64,000 nt of DNA, taken from positions 831,181-895,180 of the forward strand of contig NZ_ANFZ01000009.1 of NCBI RefSeq assembly GCF_000331245.1. Direction: 5' to 3'. Positions 7,928 to 19,993 of the stretch are shown one piece after another (within the stretch, counting starts at the first letter, position 1; each line of letters starts with the position of its first letter). The translations under genes were made by a program, and so were the position numbers. The notes beneath the pieces are model-generated. The model worked only from the letters and a program-made list of their open reading frames with translations, was not told where the DNA came from and ran no database searches. The DNA comes from Blastomonas sp. AAP53 (GTDB lineage Bacteria > Pseudomonadota > Alphaproteobacteria > Sphingomonadales > Sphingomonadaceae).

Positions 7928-10615
7928 GTGAAATCTGAACACAAAATCGCCATCGGCGCGCGCGCCCTCGGCTTGCTGCTGGGGTCTACCATCCTGGCAG
8001 GTGCTGCGAGCTCTGCTTTTGCGCAGACTGCAGGTCCAGCTGCTCCGGCCACCAGCGCACCGGCGGCAGTCCCTGCCCCTGCACTGCCACAGGGACAGCA
8101 GATCCGCTCGATCACCGTCAACGGTTCGCAGCGGATCGAGGCGGACACCGTCCGCTCGTATATCCAGCTGCGTGTCGGCGACGTCTACACCCAGGTCGCA
8201 GGCGACCAGGCGCTGCGCGATCTGTTCGAGACCGAGCTGTTTGCCGACGTTTCGATCCGCAATAACGATGGTGCCGTCGTCATCGACGTCAAGGAAAACC
8301 CGGTGATCAACCGCGTGATCCTGGAAGGCAACAAGCGGATCAAGAACGACAAGATCCTGCCTGAAATCCGGCTGTCGCCGCGCCAGATCTTCACCCGCAC
8401 CAAGGTGCGCGCCGATGTCGCGCGCATCATCGAGCTGTACAAGCGTCAGGGCCGGTTTGCCGCCACGGTCGAGCCGAAGATGGTCCAGCAGGACCAGAAC
8501 CGCGTCGATGTGGTCTTCGAAATCTCCGAAGGTCCCAAGTCCAAGGTTCGCCAGATCAACATCCTGGGCAACGAGAAGTTCTCGGATGGCGAACTGCGCG
8601 GTGAAATGGCGACCAAGCAATCACGCTTCTACCGCTTCTTCAGCTCTGGCGACACCTATGATCCGGACAAGCTGGCCTTCGACCAGCAGAAGCTCCGCCA
8701 GTTCTACCTGACCCAGGGCTATGCCGACTTCCGCGTCATTTCCGCTGTAGCCGAACTGACGCCCGACAAGCGCGACTTCATCATCACCTATGTGGTCGAG
8801 GAAGGCGAGCGCTACAAGTTCGGCGATGTTCTGGTCGAAAGCCAGATCCGCGACTTCTCCGAAGAAGGCCTCAAGGCTCAGCTGCCGATGAAGAGCGGCG
8901 ACTGGTACAATGCCAAGCAGGTCGAAGACACCGTCGAGCAGCTCAGTGAGACCGCCGGTCTGTTCGGCTATGCATTTGCGGATGTTCGCCCCAACTTCAA
9001 TCGCAACCGCGAAACGCTCACGATGGACATCACGTTCGATCTGGCGGAATCGGCGCGCGTGTATGTTGAGCGGATCGACATCAACGGCAACACGCTGACG
9101 CAGGACAAGATCGTCCGCCGCGAGTTCCGCCTGAATGAAGGCGATGCGTTCAACAGCTTCCTGGTCAAGCGCTCTGAAAACCGTATCGCATCGCTCGGCT
9201 ATTTCCAGGAAAAGTTCGAGGTCGAACAGAAGCAGGGCAGCGCCCCTGACCGCATCATTCTCGAAGCCAATGTCGAGGAAAAGGCAACCGGCGAGCTGCA
9301 GCTCTCGGCGGGTTTCTCGTCGATCGAAAACTTCATCCTGCAGGCATCGATCCGCCAGCGCAACTTCCGCGGCAAGGGCCAGACGGTTGGCGCCAGCGTC
9401 AACTATTCCGCGTTTTCGCAGGGCATCAACCTCAGCTTCACCGAACCATATGTGTTCGACAAGAACCTGTCGTTCGGCGCGGACATTTTCCGCCGCGACC
9501 TGAACAGCTTCAACTTCGTCAACAATTCGCGCAACACCACGTTCGAACAGCTCACGACCGGCACATCGCTTCGCCTGGGCGTTCCGCTGACCGAATATGT
9601 GTCTGCCCTGCTGCGCTATTCGTTGACGGTCGACGATGTGACGCTCGATCAGACGCAGTTCTTCTCCGACCTCAATGGCGATGGCACTCTGGAGTGCGAT
9701 CCGGTGCGCGCAGGCTTCTTCCTGTGCGACAACCTCGGCCAGCGCACCACGTCGATGCTCGGCTATTCGCTTATCTACGACAACCGCGACAACCGCATCC
9801 GCCCGACGCGTGGCCAGAACATCACCCTGTCGCAGGATTTCGCAGGGCTCGGCGGATCGGTCAGCTATCTGCGGACCCGTCTCAATGCGTCCAAGCACTG
9901 GCGCATCGGGCGCAGCGGCTTCATCTTTACCGTCGCTGCTGAAGGCGGCCATATGCTGGCCTTCGAGGACCGCGGAACACCGGCGCAGGGGATCGACGAC
10001 ATCCGCCTGACCGACCGTTTCTTCCTCGGCCAGCCGCAGATTCGCGGCTTCGACATTCGCGGCGTCGGCCCGCGCGTTATCCGGAATTTCTTCAATCCGG
10101 AAATCGTCGATGGCGTGGTGACCAACGTGCTGATTCCGCGTAACCAGAACCAGCAACAGGACGATGCTCTGGGTGGCCGCTATTATTATCTGGCGCGTGC
10201 CGAGCTCGACATTCCGCTGGGCAGTGGCGCGCGCGAACTGGGACTGCGTCCTTCGGTGTTCGTGGATGCAGGGGCGGTGTTCGGCGTTGTGCAGCCAATC
10301 CTGCAGACCGTGCAGAACCGCGATCCGACCACCAATGCACTGCAGTATCTGACGACGACCACCGATGCCGCAGGCGTCACGTCGATCACGACCACCACCG
10401 ATGCGGTGGATGCCAATGGCCGGCCCAACACGCCCAGCCTGTTCTTTGCAGAGCAGTTCTTTGGTGACTCGCCCAAGCCGCGCGTATCGGTGGGCTTTGG
10501 CGTTAACTGGAACTCGCCCTTCGGTCCGTTCCGCATCGATATCGCTCGCGCCCTGCTCAAGGAGCCTGGCGACGACACCCGTCTATTCACATTCAACGTA
10601 GGGACCCAGTTCTGA
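7928..10615 (+). CDS. bamA: Outer membrane protein assembly factor BamA
   Basis: BamA is the essential Omp85-family pore that folds beta-barrel proteins into the outer membrane. A signal peptide of about 33 residues ends in SSAFA-Q. POTRA repeats begin at IRSITVNGSQRIEADTV and fill roughly residues 55-460, and a C-terminal 16-strand barrel ends in aromatic F. The lid-lock motif IRGF is visible in QIRGFDIRGVGPR. GTG at 7928 gives a proper signal peptide and 895 residues; an upstream TTG at 7850 would add an unlikely extension. The stop overlaps the skp start. Confidence 0.96.
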   Translation: MKSEHKIAIGARALGLLLGSTILAGAASSAFAQTAGPAAPATSAPAAVPAPALPQGQQIRSITVNGSQRIEADTVRSYIQLRVGDVYTQVAGDQALRDLFETELFADVSIRNNDGAVVIDVKENPVINRVILEGNKRIKNDKILPEIRLSPRQIFTRTKVRADVARIIELYKRQGRFAATVEPKMVQQDQNRVDVVFEISEGPKSKVRQINILGNEKFSDGELRGEMATKQSRFYRFFSSGDTYDPDKLAFDQQKLRQFYLTQGYADFRVISAVAELTPDKRDFIITYVVEEGERYKFGDVLVESQIRDFSEEGLKAQLPMKSGDWYNAKQVEDTVEQLSETAGLFGYAFADVRPNFNRNRETLTMDITFDLAESARVYVERIDINGNTLTQDKIVRREFRLNEGDAFNSFLVKRSENRIASLGYFQEKFEVEQKQGSAPDRIILEANVEEKATGELQLSAGFSSIENFILQASIRQRNFRGKGQTVGASVNYSAFSQGINLSFTEPYVFDKNLSFGADIFRRDLNSFNFVNNSRNTTFEQLTTGTSLRLGVPLTEYVSALLRYSLTVDDVTLDQTQFFSDLNGDGTLECDPVRAGFFLCDNLGQRTTSMLGYSLIYDNRDNRIRPTRGQNITLSQDFAGLGGSVSYLRTRLNASKHWRIGRSGFIFTVAAEGGHMLAFEDRGTPAQGIDDIRLTDRFFLGQPQIRGFDIRGVGPRVIRNFFNPEIVDGVVTNVLIPRNQNQQQDDALGGRYYYLARAELDIPLGSGARELGLRPSVFVDAGAVFGVVQPILQTVQNRDPTTNALQYLTTTTDAAGVTSITTTTDAVDANGRPNTPSLFFAEQFFGDSPKPRVSVGFGVNWNSPFGPFRIDIARALLKEPGDDTRLFTFNVGTQF

Positions 10616-11304
10616 TGAAACTTCTTCTGAAATGCACCGCCGCCGCTCTGATGGCCGCTGGCACCATCGCATCGGGCGCGATCGCTCCTGTCGCAGCGCA
10701 GTCCGTTTCCGGTCTTGGCGTTGCCGACCAGCGCCGCGCTGTTGTCGAATCGGCCGCATTCGTGAACGCGAACGCTGCTCGCCCGACAACCTACAAGGCG
10801 CAGTATGACGCGGCACAGGCCAAGTCGAACCAGCTGCGCCAGCAGCTCGAGCCGCTGGTGACCAAGTTCAACACCGACGTTCAGGCCCCCAACGCACAGC
10901 AGAACCAGGCCGCACTGCAGCAGCAGTTGGGCCAAATCCAGCAGCTGCGCGAGCAGGGTTCGCAGGAAGTGCAGGAAATCCTGCAGCCTGTCGCGCTGTC
11001 GGAAGCCTATGTGCTCGAGCAGATCAGCGACAAGTTCGATGCCGCTGTGCGTTCGGCGATGACCAAGCGCAAGATCAGCATCGTGTTCGAGGTCGGCTCG
11101 ACGCTGGCGCACAACGATGCGTATGACCTGACCAAGGACATCACCGCCGAGCTGAATGCAGCGATCCCGACCGCACAGCTCGTGCCGCCGCAGGGCTGGC
11201 TGCCGCGTCAGCAGCGCGAACAGCAAGCGCGCGCCGCCGCTGCTCAGGGTGCACCGGCAGCGGCTCCCGCCGCTCCTGCCGCACAGCAGCCCGAAGGTCG
11301 GTAA
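10615..11304 (+). CDS. skp: Periplasmic OmpH/Skp-family chaperone
   Basis: Skp holds unfolded outer-membrane proteins in the periplasm and hands them to BamA. The N-terminus is a signal peptide ending near VAAQS. A long helical region of about residues 40-150 is rich in Gln and Ala, as expected for the tentacle coiled coil. The conserved core SIVFEVGSTLAHNDAYDLTKDI follows. The last 40 residues form an Ala/Gln/Pro tail. Its ATG overlaps the bamA stop by one base (TGATG), suggesting coupled translation with its client-handling partner. Confidence 0.9.
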   Translation: MKLLLKCTAAALMAAGTIASGAIAPVAAQSVSGLGVADQRRAVVESAAFVNANAARPTTYKAQYDAAQAKSNQLRQQLEPLVTKFNTDVQAPNAQQNQAALQQQLGQIQQLREQGSQEVQEILQPVALSEAYVLEQISDKFDAAVRSAMTKRKISIVFEVGSTLAHNDAYDLTKDITAELNAAIPTAQLVPPQGWLPRQQREQQARAAAAQGAPAAAPAAPAAQQPEGR

Positions 11305-11313
11305 CCGCATATC

Positions 11314-11772
11314 ATGGCTGAAGGCGATCTGGGATATGACATCCTCAAGGTGATGGCGGCGCTTCCGCACCGCTATCCCATGCTGCTCGTTGATCGCGTG
11401 GCCCGGCTGGACATTGACCAGTCGATCCATGCGATCAAGGCCGTCAGCATGAACGAGCCGTTCTTCCAGGGTCATTTCCCGACCCGCCCGATCATGCCCG
11501 GCGTCCTCATCATCGAGGCGCTGGCGCAGGCGGCCGGCATTCTGGCGGTCGAGTCGCTGGGCCTCGCCGGCTCGGGCAAGCTCGTCTATTTCATGGCGAT
11601 CGATGGCGCAAAGTTCCGCGCCCCGGTCGAGCCGGGCGTCTTGCTCGATCTGCACGCCGAGTTCGAACAGAAGCGCGCCAAGGTGTGCAAGTTCAAGGCG
11701 CGGGCCGAGATGAACGGCAAACTGGCCTGCGAAGTCGGCTTTACCGCGATGATCGCCGACCCGCCTGCCTGA
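11314..11772 (+). CDS. fabZ: 3-hydroxyacyl-ACP dehydratase FabZ
   Basis: FabZ dehydrates beta-hydroxyacyl-ACP in type II fatty acid synthesis. The family motifs are complete: [11 protein letters not shown] with the catalytic histidine, and [20 protein letters not shown] with the catalytic acid. The protein has 152 residues. It starts nine bases after skp. In most Gram-negatives lpxD precedes fabZ and lpxA/lpxB follow it; none of these is present here, and rpmE comes next. Confidence 0.97.
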   Translation: MAEGDLGYDILKVMAALPHRYPMLLVDRVARLDIDQSIHAIKAVSMNEPFFQGHFPTRPIMPGVLIIEALAQAAGILAVESLGLAGSGKLVYFMAIDGAKFRAPVEPGVLLDLHAEFEQKRAKVCKFKARAEMNGKLACEVGFTAMIADPPA

Positions 11773-11885
11773 CGGCAACGCGCTTTTGCAAACCGCTTGC
11801 TTTTGAGCCTGTGCGGCGTTATGCGCGCCGCTTCCCATTCATCCTGCGGGCTGGTCGGAACCAGCCACTTTCAAGGACAGCAATC

Positions 11886-12116
11886 ATGAAGAACGATATC
11901 CATCCCGACTACCACATGATCAATGTGAAGATGACCGACGGCACCGTCTACCAGACCCGCTCGACCTGGGGCAAGGAAGGCGACACGATGCAGCTGGATA
12001 TCGATCCCACCTCGCACCCGGCATGGACTGGCGGCAACCAGCGCATGCTGGACGCAGGCGGCCAGGTGGCGCGCTTCAACAAGCGTTTCGGCGGACTGTC
12101 GCTCAAGAAGGGCTGA
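11886..12116 (+). CDS. rpmE: 50S ribosomal protein L31
   Basis: L31 is a small protein of the large subunit that bridges to the 30S head. The 76 residues begin [19 protein letters not shown] and contain [17 protein letters not shown], matching the alphaproteobacterial type. The zinc-binding cysteines of the classical form are absent (no CxxC), so it is a zinc-free form. AAGGAC precedes the ATG. A strong intrinsic terminator follows at 12141-12182. Confidence 0.95.
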   Translation: MKNDIHPDYHMINVKMTDGTVYQTRSTWGKEGDTMQLDIDPTSHPAWTGGNQRMLDAGGQVARFNKRFGGLSLKKG

Positions 12117-12140
12117 TCGGTTCGGCCTTTTACGGCTTAT

Positions 12141-12182
12141 AAAAAAGGGCTGCGAACCATCTGGTTTCGCAGTCCTTTTTTG
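12141..12182 (+). terminator. Intrinsic terminator after rpmE
   Basis: The sequence has an A-run, then GGGCTGCGAACC, an ATCT loop, GGTTTCGCAGTCC and a run of T's. The stem is about 12 base pairs with one bulge. It has the form of a Rho-independent terminator, and the flanking A-run makes it potentially bidirectional, so it might also serve convergent alaS transcripts. Confidence 0.85.
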
Positions 12183-12205
12183 TTGCATGTGATGCCGAAG
12201 TCGGC

Positions 12206-12347
12206 CCCCTGCGAAGGCAGGGGCCCATGTCCTGTTTTCTCCAAATTATGGCACGCCTGTTTGAAGGTGCACACGGTCCGGGGAAGACACCGGCCCAGCG
12301 GTGCGAGTGATCATAGGTTTGGAGATGGGCCCCTGCCTTCGCAGGGG
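12206..12347. repeat. Inverted pair of palindromic repeats (family C)
   Basis: A 23-base element at 12206-12228 is repeated as an exact inverted copy at 12325-12347, 96 bases apart. Each arm contains its own palindrome, CCCCTGC GAAG GCAGGGG. The arrangement of two inverted palindromic units around a short spacer is REP/REPIN-like. It lies between the convergent rpmE and alaS genes. Confidence 0.7.
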
Positions 12348-12362
12348 ACCATCAGTAAGCAA

Positions 12363-15026
<2,664 letters not shown>

Positions 15027-15081
15027 GCACGCGACATAAGGCGAGTTGCAGCGAGATTGAAGCATTATGTGCGCAAAAATG

Positions 15082-15117
15082 AAGGGGCAGCGCCACCTGC
15101 AGGTGATGCTGCCCCTT
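15082..15117 (-). terminator. Hairpin between recA and alaS
   Basis: AAGGGGCAGC at 15082-15091 pairs with GCTGCCCCTT at 15108-15117, with the inner palindrome CACCTGCAGGTG. On the minus strand the stem is followed by CATTTTTG. A second hairpin (about 15144-15180, arms TGCCCG-ATCGCG and CGCG-GGCA) lies directly after the recA stop. Together they probably end recA transcription. Confidence 0.65.
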
Positions 15118-15188
15118 TACATGGAACCTGCCGTTTGACGGCGAATGCCCGATCGCGAAAATACGCACTATCGCGGGCATCGGTGCGT

Positions 15189-16280
15189 TTACATATCGTC
15201 GCCGACATCGTCGTCCGCATCGGGACCCGTCATCATTTCTTCGGCGACCTTGTCCTTGTGACCACGGATCAGGCCCTCGATCTTCTCGGTCATTTCGGGA
15301 TGCTCCTTGAGGAACGTCTTGGAGTTTTCACGCCCCTGCCCGATGCGCACCGAATCATGGCTGAACCAGCTGCCCGATTTCTCGACGATCCCGGCCTTCA
15401 CGCCCAGATCGAGGATTTCACCGATCTTGGAGATGCCCTCGCCATACATGATGTCGAATTCCACCTGCTTGAACGGCGGCGCGACCTTGTTCTTGACCAC
15501 CTTCACCCGCGTGGTGTTGCCGACGATGTCCTCGCGGTCCTTGATCTGGCCGATGCGGCGGATGTCGAGACGCACCGAAGCATAGAATTTGAGCGCGTTG
15601 CCGCCGGTGGTGGTTTCCGGGTTGCCGTACATCACGCCGATCTTCATGCGCAGCTGGTTGATGAAGATCACCATGCAGCGCGAGCGGCTGATCGATCCGG
15701 TCAGCTTGCGCAGCGACTGGCTCATCAGACGCGCCTGCAGGCCGACATGGCTGTCGCCCATTTCGCCCTCGATTTCGGCGCGCGGCACCAGGGCTGCGAC
15801 CGAATCGACCACCAGCACATCGATGGCGTTGGAACGCACCAGCGTGTCGACGATCTCGAGCGCCTGCTCGCCGGTATCGGGCTGCGAAACGATGAGTTCG
15901 TCGATGTTGACGCCCAGCTTCTTGGCATAGACCGGGTCGAGCGCGTGTTCGGCATCGACAAAGGCCGCCGTGCCGCCGGTGCGCTGCGCCTCGGCAATCA
16001 CGTGCAGTGCCAATGTGGTCTTGCCCGAGCTTTCCGGACCGTAGATTTCGATGACGCGGCCGCGTGGCAATCCGCCGACGCCCAGGGCGATATCGAGGCC
16101 CAGCGAACCGGTGGAAATCGCCTCGACCTGCATCGCTTCCTTGGAGCCCAGCCGCATGGCCGATCCCTTGCCAAAGGCCCGGTCGATCTGTGCCAGCGCT
16201 GCATCAAGCGCCTTTTGCCTGTCCATGGATTTCGCCTCTTTTTCGGTCTGGATGAGTTTTAGCTGCCCGGCCATAGCCAT
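15189..16280 (-). CDS. recA: Recombinase RecA
   Basis: RecA forms the ATP-dependent filament for homologous recombination and triggers LexA self-cleavage. Walker A is GPESSGKT at residues 81-88. The family signature [14 protein letters not shown] and the loop region with [18 protein letters not shown] are present. The acidic tail [10 protein letters not shown] ends the 363 residues. Two ATGs (16280 and 16274) are possible; the second has the better spacing from GAGAGG. A LexA box overlaps the likely promoter at 16351-16365. Confidence 0.98.
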   Translation of the reverse strand: MAMAGQLKLIQTEKEAKSMDRQKALDAALAQIDRAFGKGSAMRLGSKEAMQVEAISTGSLGLDIALGVGGLPRGRVIEIYGPESSGKTTLALHVIAEAQRTGGTAAFVDAEHALDPVYAKKLGVNIDELIVSQPDTGEQALEIVDTLVRSNAIDVLVVDSVAALVPRAEIEGEMGDSHVGLQARLMSQSLRKLTGSISRSRCMVIFINQLRMKIGVMYGNPETTTGGNALKFYASVRLDIRRIGQIKDREDIVGNTTRVKVVKNKVAPPFKQVEFDIMYGEGISKIGEILDLGVKAGIVEKSGSWFSHDSVRIGQGRENSKTFLKEHPEMTEKIEGLIRGHKDKVAEEMMTGPDADDDVGDDM

Positions 16281-16329
16281 GCCCTCTCTTGCCTAGTTGC
16301 AACGGCCATCCGGTGCAACGACTCAGTGA

Positions 16330-16365
16330 TGTATATGATTTGTTCTAATGGAACAAGTAGGGAAC
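16330..16365 (-). promoter_or_regulatory. recA promoter with LexA (SOS) box
   Basis: Read on the minus strand, GTTCCCTACTTGTTC at 16365-16351 matches GTTC-N7-GTTC exactly. Its second half overlaps a -35-like TTGTTC, and a -10-like TATACA lies at 16335-16330 with a 15-base spacer. The site is about 71 bases upstream of recA, a typical arrangement for SOS autoregulation. The palindrome GTTCTAATGGAAC partly overlaps it. Confidence 0.75.
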
Positions 16366-16396
16366 ATCAGTGGTGTTTGCAAGAGAACATGCGCGA

Positions 16397-16741
16397 TTAC
16401 AGCTGCGCGAGCGCGTTTTCCAGCGAGGTCAGCGTATAGGGCTTGCTGAGCGTCGGCGCGGCAGCATGTTCCGGCGGGATGGTGTCCCCTCCGCCGGTGG
16501 CAAAAATATAGGGGATACCGCTCTCGCGCAGCGCATCGGCCAGCGGCCAGCACTTTTCGCGCCCCAGATTGATATCGAGGATCGCCGCATCGAAACCGCC
16601 CTTGGCAACGGCGGCCAGGCCATCGGTCACATTGCTGACCATCTCGGTGATGCCGTGCCCCAGCATGTCGAGGAAATCCTCGATCAGCATCGCAATCATG
16701 GCTTCGTCTTCGGCGATGAGGAAATTTTTGGGGTCGCTCAC
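16397..16741 (-). CDS. Single-domain response regulator (FAT GUY-like)
   Basis: The 114 residues form one receiver domain with no output domain. The acidic pair is in LIAEDEAM, the phosphoacceptor aspartate in AAILDINLG, and the conserved lysine in LSKPYT. The usual Thr/Ser block reads PYIFATGGGD, close to the FATGY motif of the alphaproteobacterial FAT GUY receivers. It lies 15 bases downstream of cckA on the same strand, so the two are likely co-transcribed. It could be a phosphate sink or a partner of a stress or developmental kinase; the partner is not shown by the sequence. Confidence 0.85.
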   Translation of the reverse strand: MSDPKNFLIAEDEAMIAMLIEDFLDMLGHGITEMVSNVTDGLAAVAKGGFDAAILDINLGREKCWPLADALRESGIPYIFATGGGDTIPPEHAAAPTLSKPYTLTSLENALAQL

Positions 16742-16756
16742 GTCAGTTTCGGTCTT

Positions 16757-19264
16757 TCACTCAGCAGGGGTGGCGGCAGCGGCGAGCGCGCCGTGGACGG
16801 CATCGACGATTTGCGCAACCGAAAACGGCTTGGGCAGGAAGTGCACCTGATCGATGGAAATGCTCTGCCGCAGCGTTTCCTCGGCATAGCCGGACATGAA
16901 CAGGATCGGCAGGCCTGGCATGCGCTTGCGCATTTCCATCGCCATGCCGGGTCCATCGAGATTGGGCATCACGACATCGCTGACCACCAGATCGAACGGC
17001 CCGCTATCGGCCAGCCGCTCCAGCCCGTCCTCGCCATCGGTGGCGGTGACAACGGTGAAGCCCTGCCGGGTAAGCGCGCGTTCGGCGACGGCACGGACCA
17101 TGTCCTCGTCCTCTACCAGCAGCAGCCGGGCATTGCCCCATTGGCCGGCGCTGACCTTGACCGGCTTGCGGCTGCGCTGTTCAACCGCGCCGCCACGATA
17201 GACGGGGAAGTAGATCGAGAAGGTCGTGCCCTGCCCGGCTTCAGAATCGACGAAGACATAGCCGCCCGACTGCTTGACGATGCCATAGACGGTGGAAAGG
17301 CCCAGGCCCGTGCCCTTGCCGACATCCTTGGTGGTGTAGAACGGCTCGAAGATCCGCGCCTGCACATCGGGTGGCATGCCGACACCGCTGTCTTCGACCA
17401 GGATCGCGCTGTAATCCTCGACCGGCAGGATATCGCTCGCCATCGCGCGTACGTCGGCGGCGGTGACCTTGCGCGTGCGGATGGTGAGCGTGCCACCGGG
17501 CGGGCGCTTGGCGAGCATCGCATCGCGCGCATTCACCGCAAGGTTCATGATCACCTGTTCGAGCTGCCCCGGATCGGCGCGCACCGGTCCCAGATTGCGG
17601 TCATGCTGCACCTCGAGCACGATCTTCTCGCCGATGAGCCGCTTGAGCAGCTCGGACGTGTCCGAAACGATATCGGGCAGCTGCAGCACCTGCGGACGCA
17701 GCGTCTGCTGGCGCGAGAATGCCAGCAGCTGCCGGGTCAGCGAGGCGGCGCGGTTCGAGTTGCTGCGGATCTGCTGGATGTCATCATAATCGCTGTCGCC
17801 CGGGCTGTGCCGCATCAGCATCAGGTCGCAATGGCCGATGATCGCGGTCAACACATTGTTGAAGTCATGCGCGACGCCGCCCGCGAGCTGGCCGATCGCC
17901 TGCATCTTGCTCGCCTGCGCCACCTGCCGCTTGAGCCGGCTTTCCTCGCTGTTGTCCTTGATCGACAGCAGCACGGCGGCATCGCCCACGCCGCGCAGGC
18001 TGGCGAGCGACAGCGTCACCGGCTCGTCCGGCTGATGCCGCAGGCGCAGCGCGACATCGCCCGCCATCGCCTGCCCGCTGGCATGGCGGCGCACCGCATC
18101 GGCGAGCGCGCCCTTGTCCTCGCGGACCACCAGGTCACCGGGATAAGGCGGAAGCTCGGCCTCGCTGATCCCTGCCGCACGCAGGAAGGCATCGTTGGCA
18201 AACAGGAAGCGGCCATCGCGGTCGGTCATCGCCAGGCCCACCGGCAACAGCCCCAGCAGTGTCTGGACATAGCCAAGCGCCGTGCCCTTATCGACGCCGC
18301 TGGCGTCCTCGTCGATCAGTACGACCAAAGCGGGCGCCTTTTCGCGCTCCGCCGGATCGGTGACATACAGCGGGTCGACCAGTGGCAGGTGGAACAGCCG
18401 CAGCGGCACGCCCTTGCGGCCTTCGCGCTCGAAATAGATGCGGTTGCGTTCATCCGCGCGCAGGAAGCTCGCGAGGTCACGCCCGACGACATTGCCCGCC
18501 TCTGCGCCGGCAGCGCGGGCGGCGAACGCGCCATTGGCGGCGCGGACGCGGCCTTCGGGGCTGATCGCTGCGGCCATGAAGCCGCCCTCTCCCAACGCAC
18601 GACCGGGGCGCCCTGCCAGCATCGTATCGGCCTCGGCAGCCAGATCGAACCTTTGTACCGGCTCGAACCGCCACAGCAGATAGTCCTGCCCCCGCCCTGC
18701 ACGCTGCACCGTGGCATCGATATGCGTACCCGATGCGATCAGGCCGGTTGCACTGCCCTGTCCATCGCGCCACGCAGCGCGACCTGCCTCGGCCAGCAGG
18801 TCGCCACCCTGCCCCCCCAGCGCGAGCTTGGGCGGCACCATATCTGCACCGAATTGATCGATGAACCGCTGGTTGGCGCAGATCATCCGCCCGGCCTCGT
18901 CGGTGATGGCGATCGCAATCAGCGGATGGTCGGTGGCGGCATGCGTAACGGACCAATCCGGAAGCACCCGCTGCACGCCATTGCGCGCCGGAAACTGCTG
19001 GCGCACCAGCACGATCAGCGCAGCAAGGCCGACGAGCCCGGCGGCGAACAGCGCCAGCGGGACCCAGTCACCCAGCGCCAGCCACACCAGCGCGCCACTG
19101 ACCGCCAACGCGACCACGATGATCAGCGTCGTGATGCGGGCATCGGGGACATCGCTATCAGGCAGTGCAGGCAACCATTCCGGCCAATCAAGGTCAGGTC
19201 GGGCACGGGTGGTGGTCAAGGTCGTCGGATCCCCCTGGCGTGGCAATCGAGCCAGCCTTTTCAA
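16757..19264 (-). CDS. cckA: Hybrid histidine kinase CckA
   Basis: CckA is the bifunctional kinase/phosphatase that feeds phosphate through ChpT to CtrA and CpdR in alphaproteobacteria. Two transmembrane helices lie at about residues 44-62 and 67-87. PAS-like regions follow (about 105-215, 220-320 and 330-435). The HisKA domain has H466 in GGVAHDFNNVLTAI. The ATPase has NLAVNARDAM, EDSGVGM and GKGTGLGLSTVYG. A C-terminal receiver carries D763 in VVSDVVMP. All catalytic residues are intact. The 835 residues and this domain order match the family. Confidence 0.95.
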   Translation of the reverse strand: MKRLARLPRQGDPTTLTTTRARPDLDWPEWLPALPDSDVPDARITTLIIVVALAVSGALVWLALGDWVPLALFAAGLVGLAALIVLVRQQFPARNGVQRVLPDWSVTHAATDHPLIAIAITDEAGRMICANQRFIDQFGADMVPPKLALGGQGGDLLAEAGRAAWRDGQGSATGLIASGTHIDATVQRAGRGQDYLLWRFEPVQRFDLAAEADTMLAGRPGRALGEGGFMAAAISPEGRVRAANGAFAARAAGAEAGNVVGRDLASFLRADERNRIYFEREGRKGVPLRLFHLPLVDPLYVTDPAEREKAPALVVLIDEDASGVDKGTALGYVQTLLGLLPVGLAMTDRDGRFLFANDAFLRAAGISEAELPPYPGDLVVREDKGALADAVRRHASGQAMAGDVALRLRHQPDEPVTLSLASLRGVGDAAVLLSIKDNSEESRLKRQVAQASKMQAIGQLAGGVAHDFNNVLTAIIGHCDLMLMRHSPGDSDYDDIQQIRSNSNRAASLTRQLLAFSRQQTLRPQVLQLPDIVSDTSELLKRLIGEKIVLEVQHDRNLGPVRADPGQLEQVIMNLAVNARDAMLAKRPPGGTLTIRTRKVTAADVRAMASDILPVEDYSAILVEDSGVGMPPDVQARIFEPFYTTKDVGKGTGLGLSTVYGIVKQSGGYVFVDSEAGQGTTFSIYFPVYRGGAVEQRSRKPVKVSAGQWGNARLLLVEDEDMVRAVAERALTRQGFTVVTATDGEDGLERLADSGPFDLVVSDVVMPNLDGPGMAMEMRKRMPGLPILFMSGYAEETLRQSISIDQVHFLPKPFSVAQIVDAVHGALAAAATPAE

Positions 19265-19334
19265 TAGATCGACGCTAGCGCAAAGTTATCCGCGTTACAA
19301 ATTGCAGTTGCGCGAAATAGAAGCCCTTCTGCGG

Positions 19335-19895
19335 TCAGGGGTGCCGCAGTCGCGCCAGCCTGCGACGGCGCTTGCCTGCAATCCACACGCGCCAGCCGAC
19401 AGCACTGGCGACATAGCCGACCGCCGCGAGCACGACGGCGAGCACAACCAGGCCGAACGCGGTGATCGATGCAGCGCCGGTCAGCCAACCCATCCAGGTT
19501 TCGACCTGCGGCTGGTTGAGCGCGGTGGCGACCGGCTGGCCAAAGGTATTGGCATCGATGCGCAGAATGAAACTGCCGACATGATAGCTCGCCAGCCAGA
19601 ACAGCGGGGTGGTGAACGGATTGGTGATGAAGGTCGTCAACGCCGCCACCGGAACGTTGGCGCGCACCGGCAGTGCCAGCAGGGCAGCGGCGAAGATCTG
19701 ACCCAATGGAATGATCACGCCGACCAGCACACCCAGCGCCACACCCCGCGGCACCGAGCGCCGGGTGAAACGCCACAGTTCAGAGCGCAGCACCCGCGCG
19801 GCGAAGGGCTTGATGAAGCGGTTCTGCTCCATGCTCTCGCGCGTCGGCATGTTGCGCCCTACCCAGCGGGTGAAACGGCCTTCCGTCAATTCCAA
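19335..19895 (-). CDS. DUF2062 membrane protein
   Basis: This 186-residue protein matches the DUF2062 pattern: RSVPRGVALGVLVGVIIPLGQI, then a second segment with TTFITNPFTTPLFWLASYHVG, and a C-terminal hydrophobic pair before a basic tail (KRRRRLARLRHP). Three to four membrane helices are likely. The function of the family is unknown. The gene lies between cckA and smpB on the same strand. A near-perfect palindrome about 100 bases upstream (19994-20015) could regulate it. Confidence 0.85.
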   Translation of the reverse strand: MELTEGRFTRWVGRNMPTRESMEQNRFIKPFAARVLRSELWRFTRRSVPRGVALGVLVGVIIPLGQIFAAALLALPVRANVPVAALTTFITNPFTTPLFWLASYHVGSFILRIDANTFGQPVATALNQPQVETWMGWLTGAASITAFGLVVLAVVLAAVGYVASAVGWRVWIAGKRRRRLARLRHP

Positions 19896-19993
19896 ACCCT
19901 TATGCCCTTTGCTGCCCGCATGACGCGGCAGGGCTCATGTGGGAGCGCCGCCACAAATCGCCATAGCCTCATGCGGATTAAAACGACGTTGAC

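Noticed and set aside
16370..19267. Plus-strand open frame of 965 codons
   Set aside because: It is antisense to cckA and its neighbour; the real genes have all catalytic motifs.
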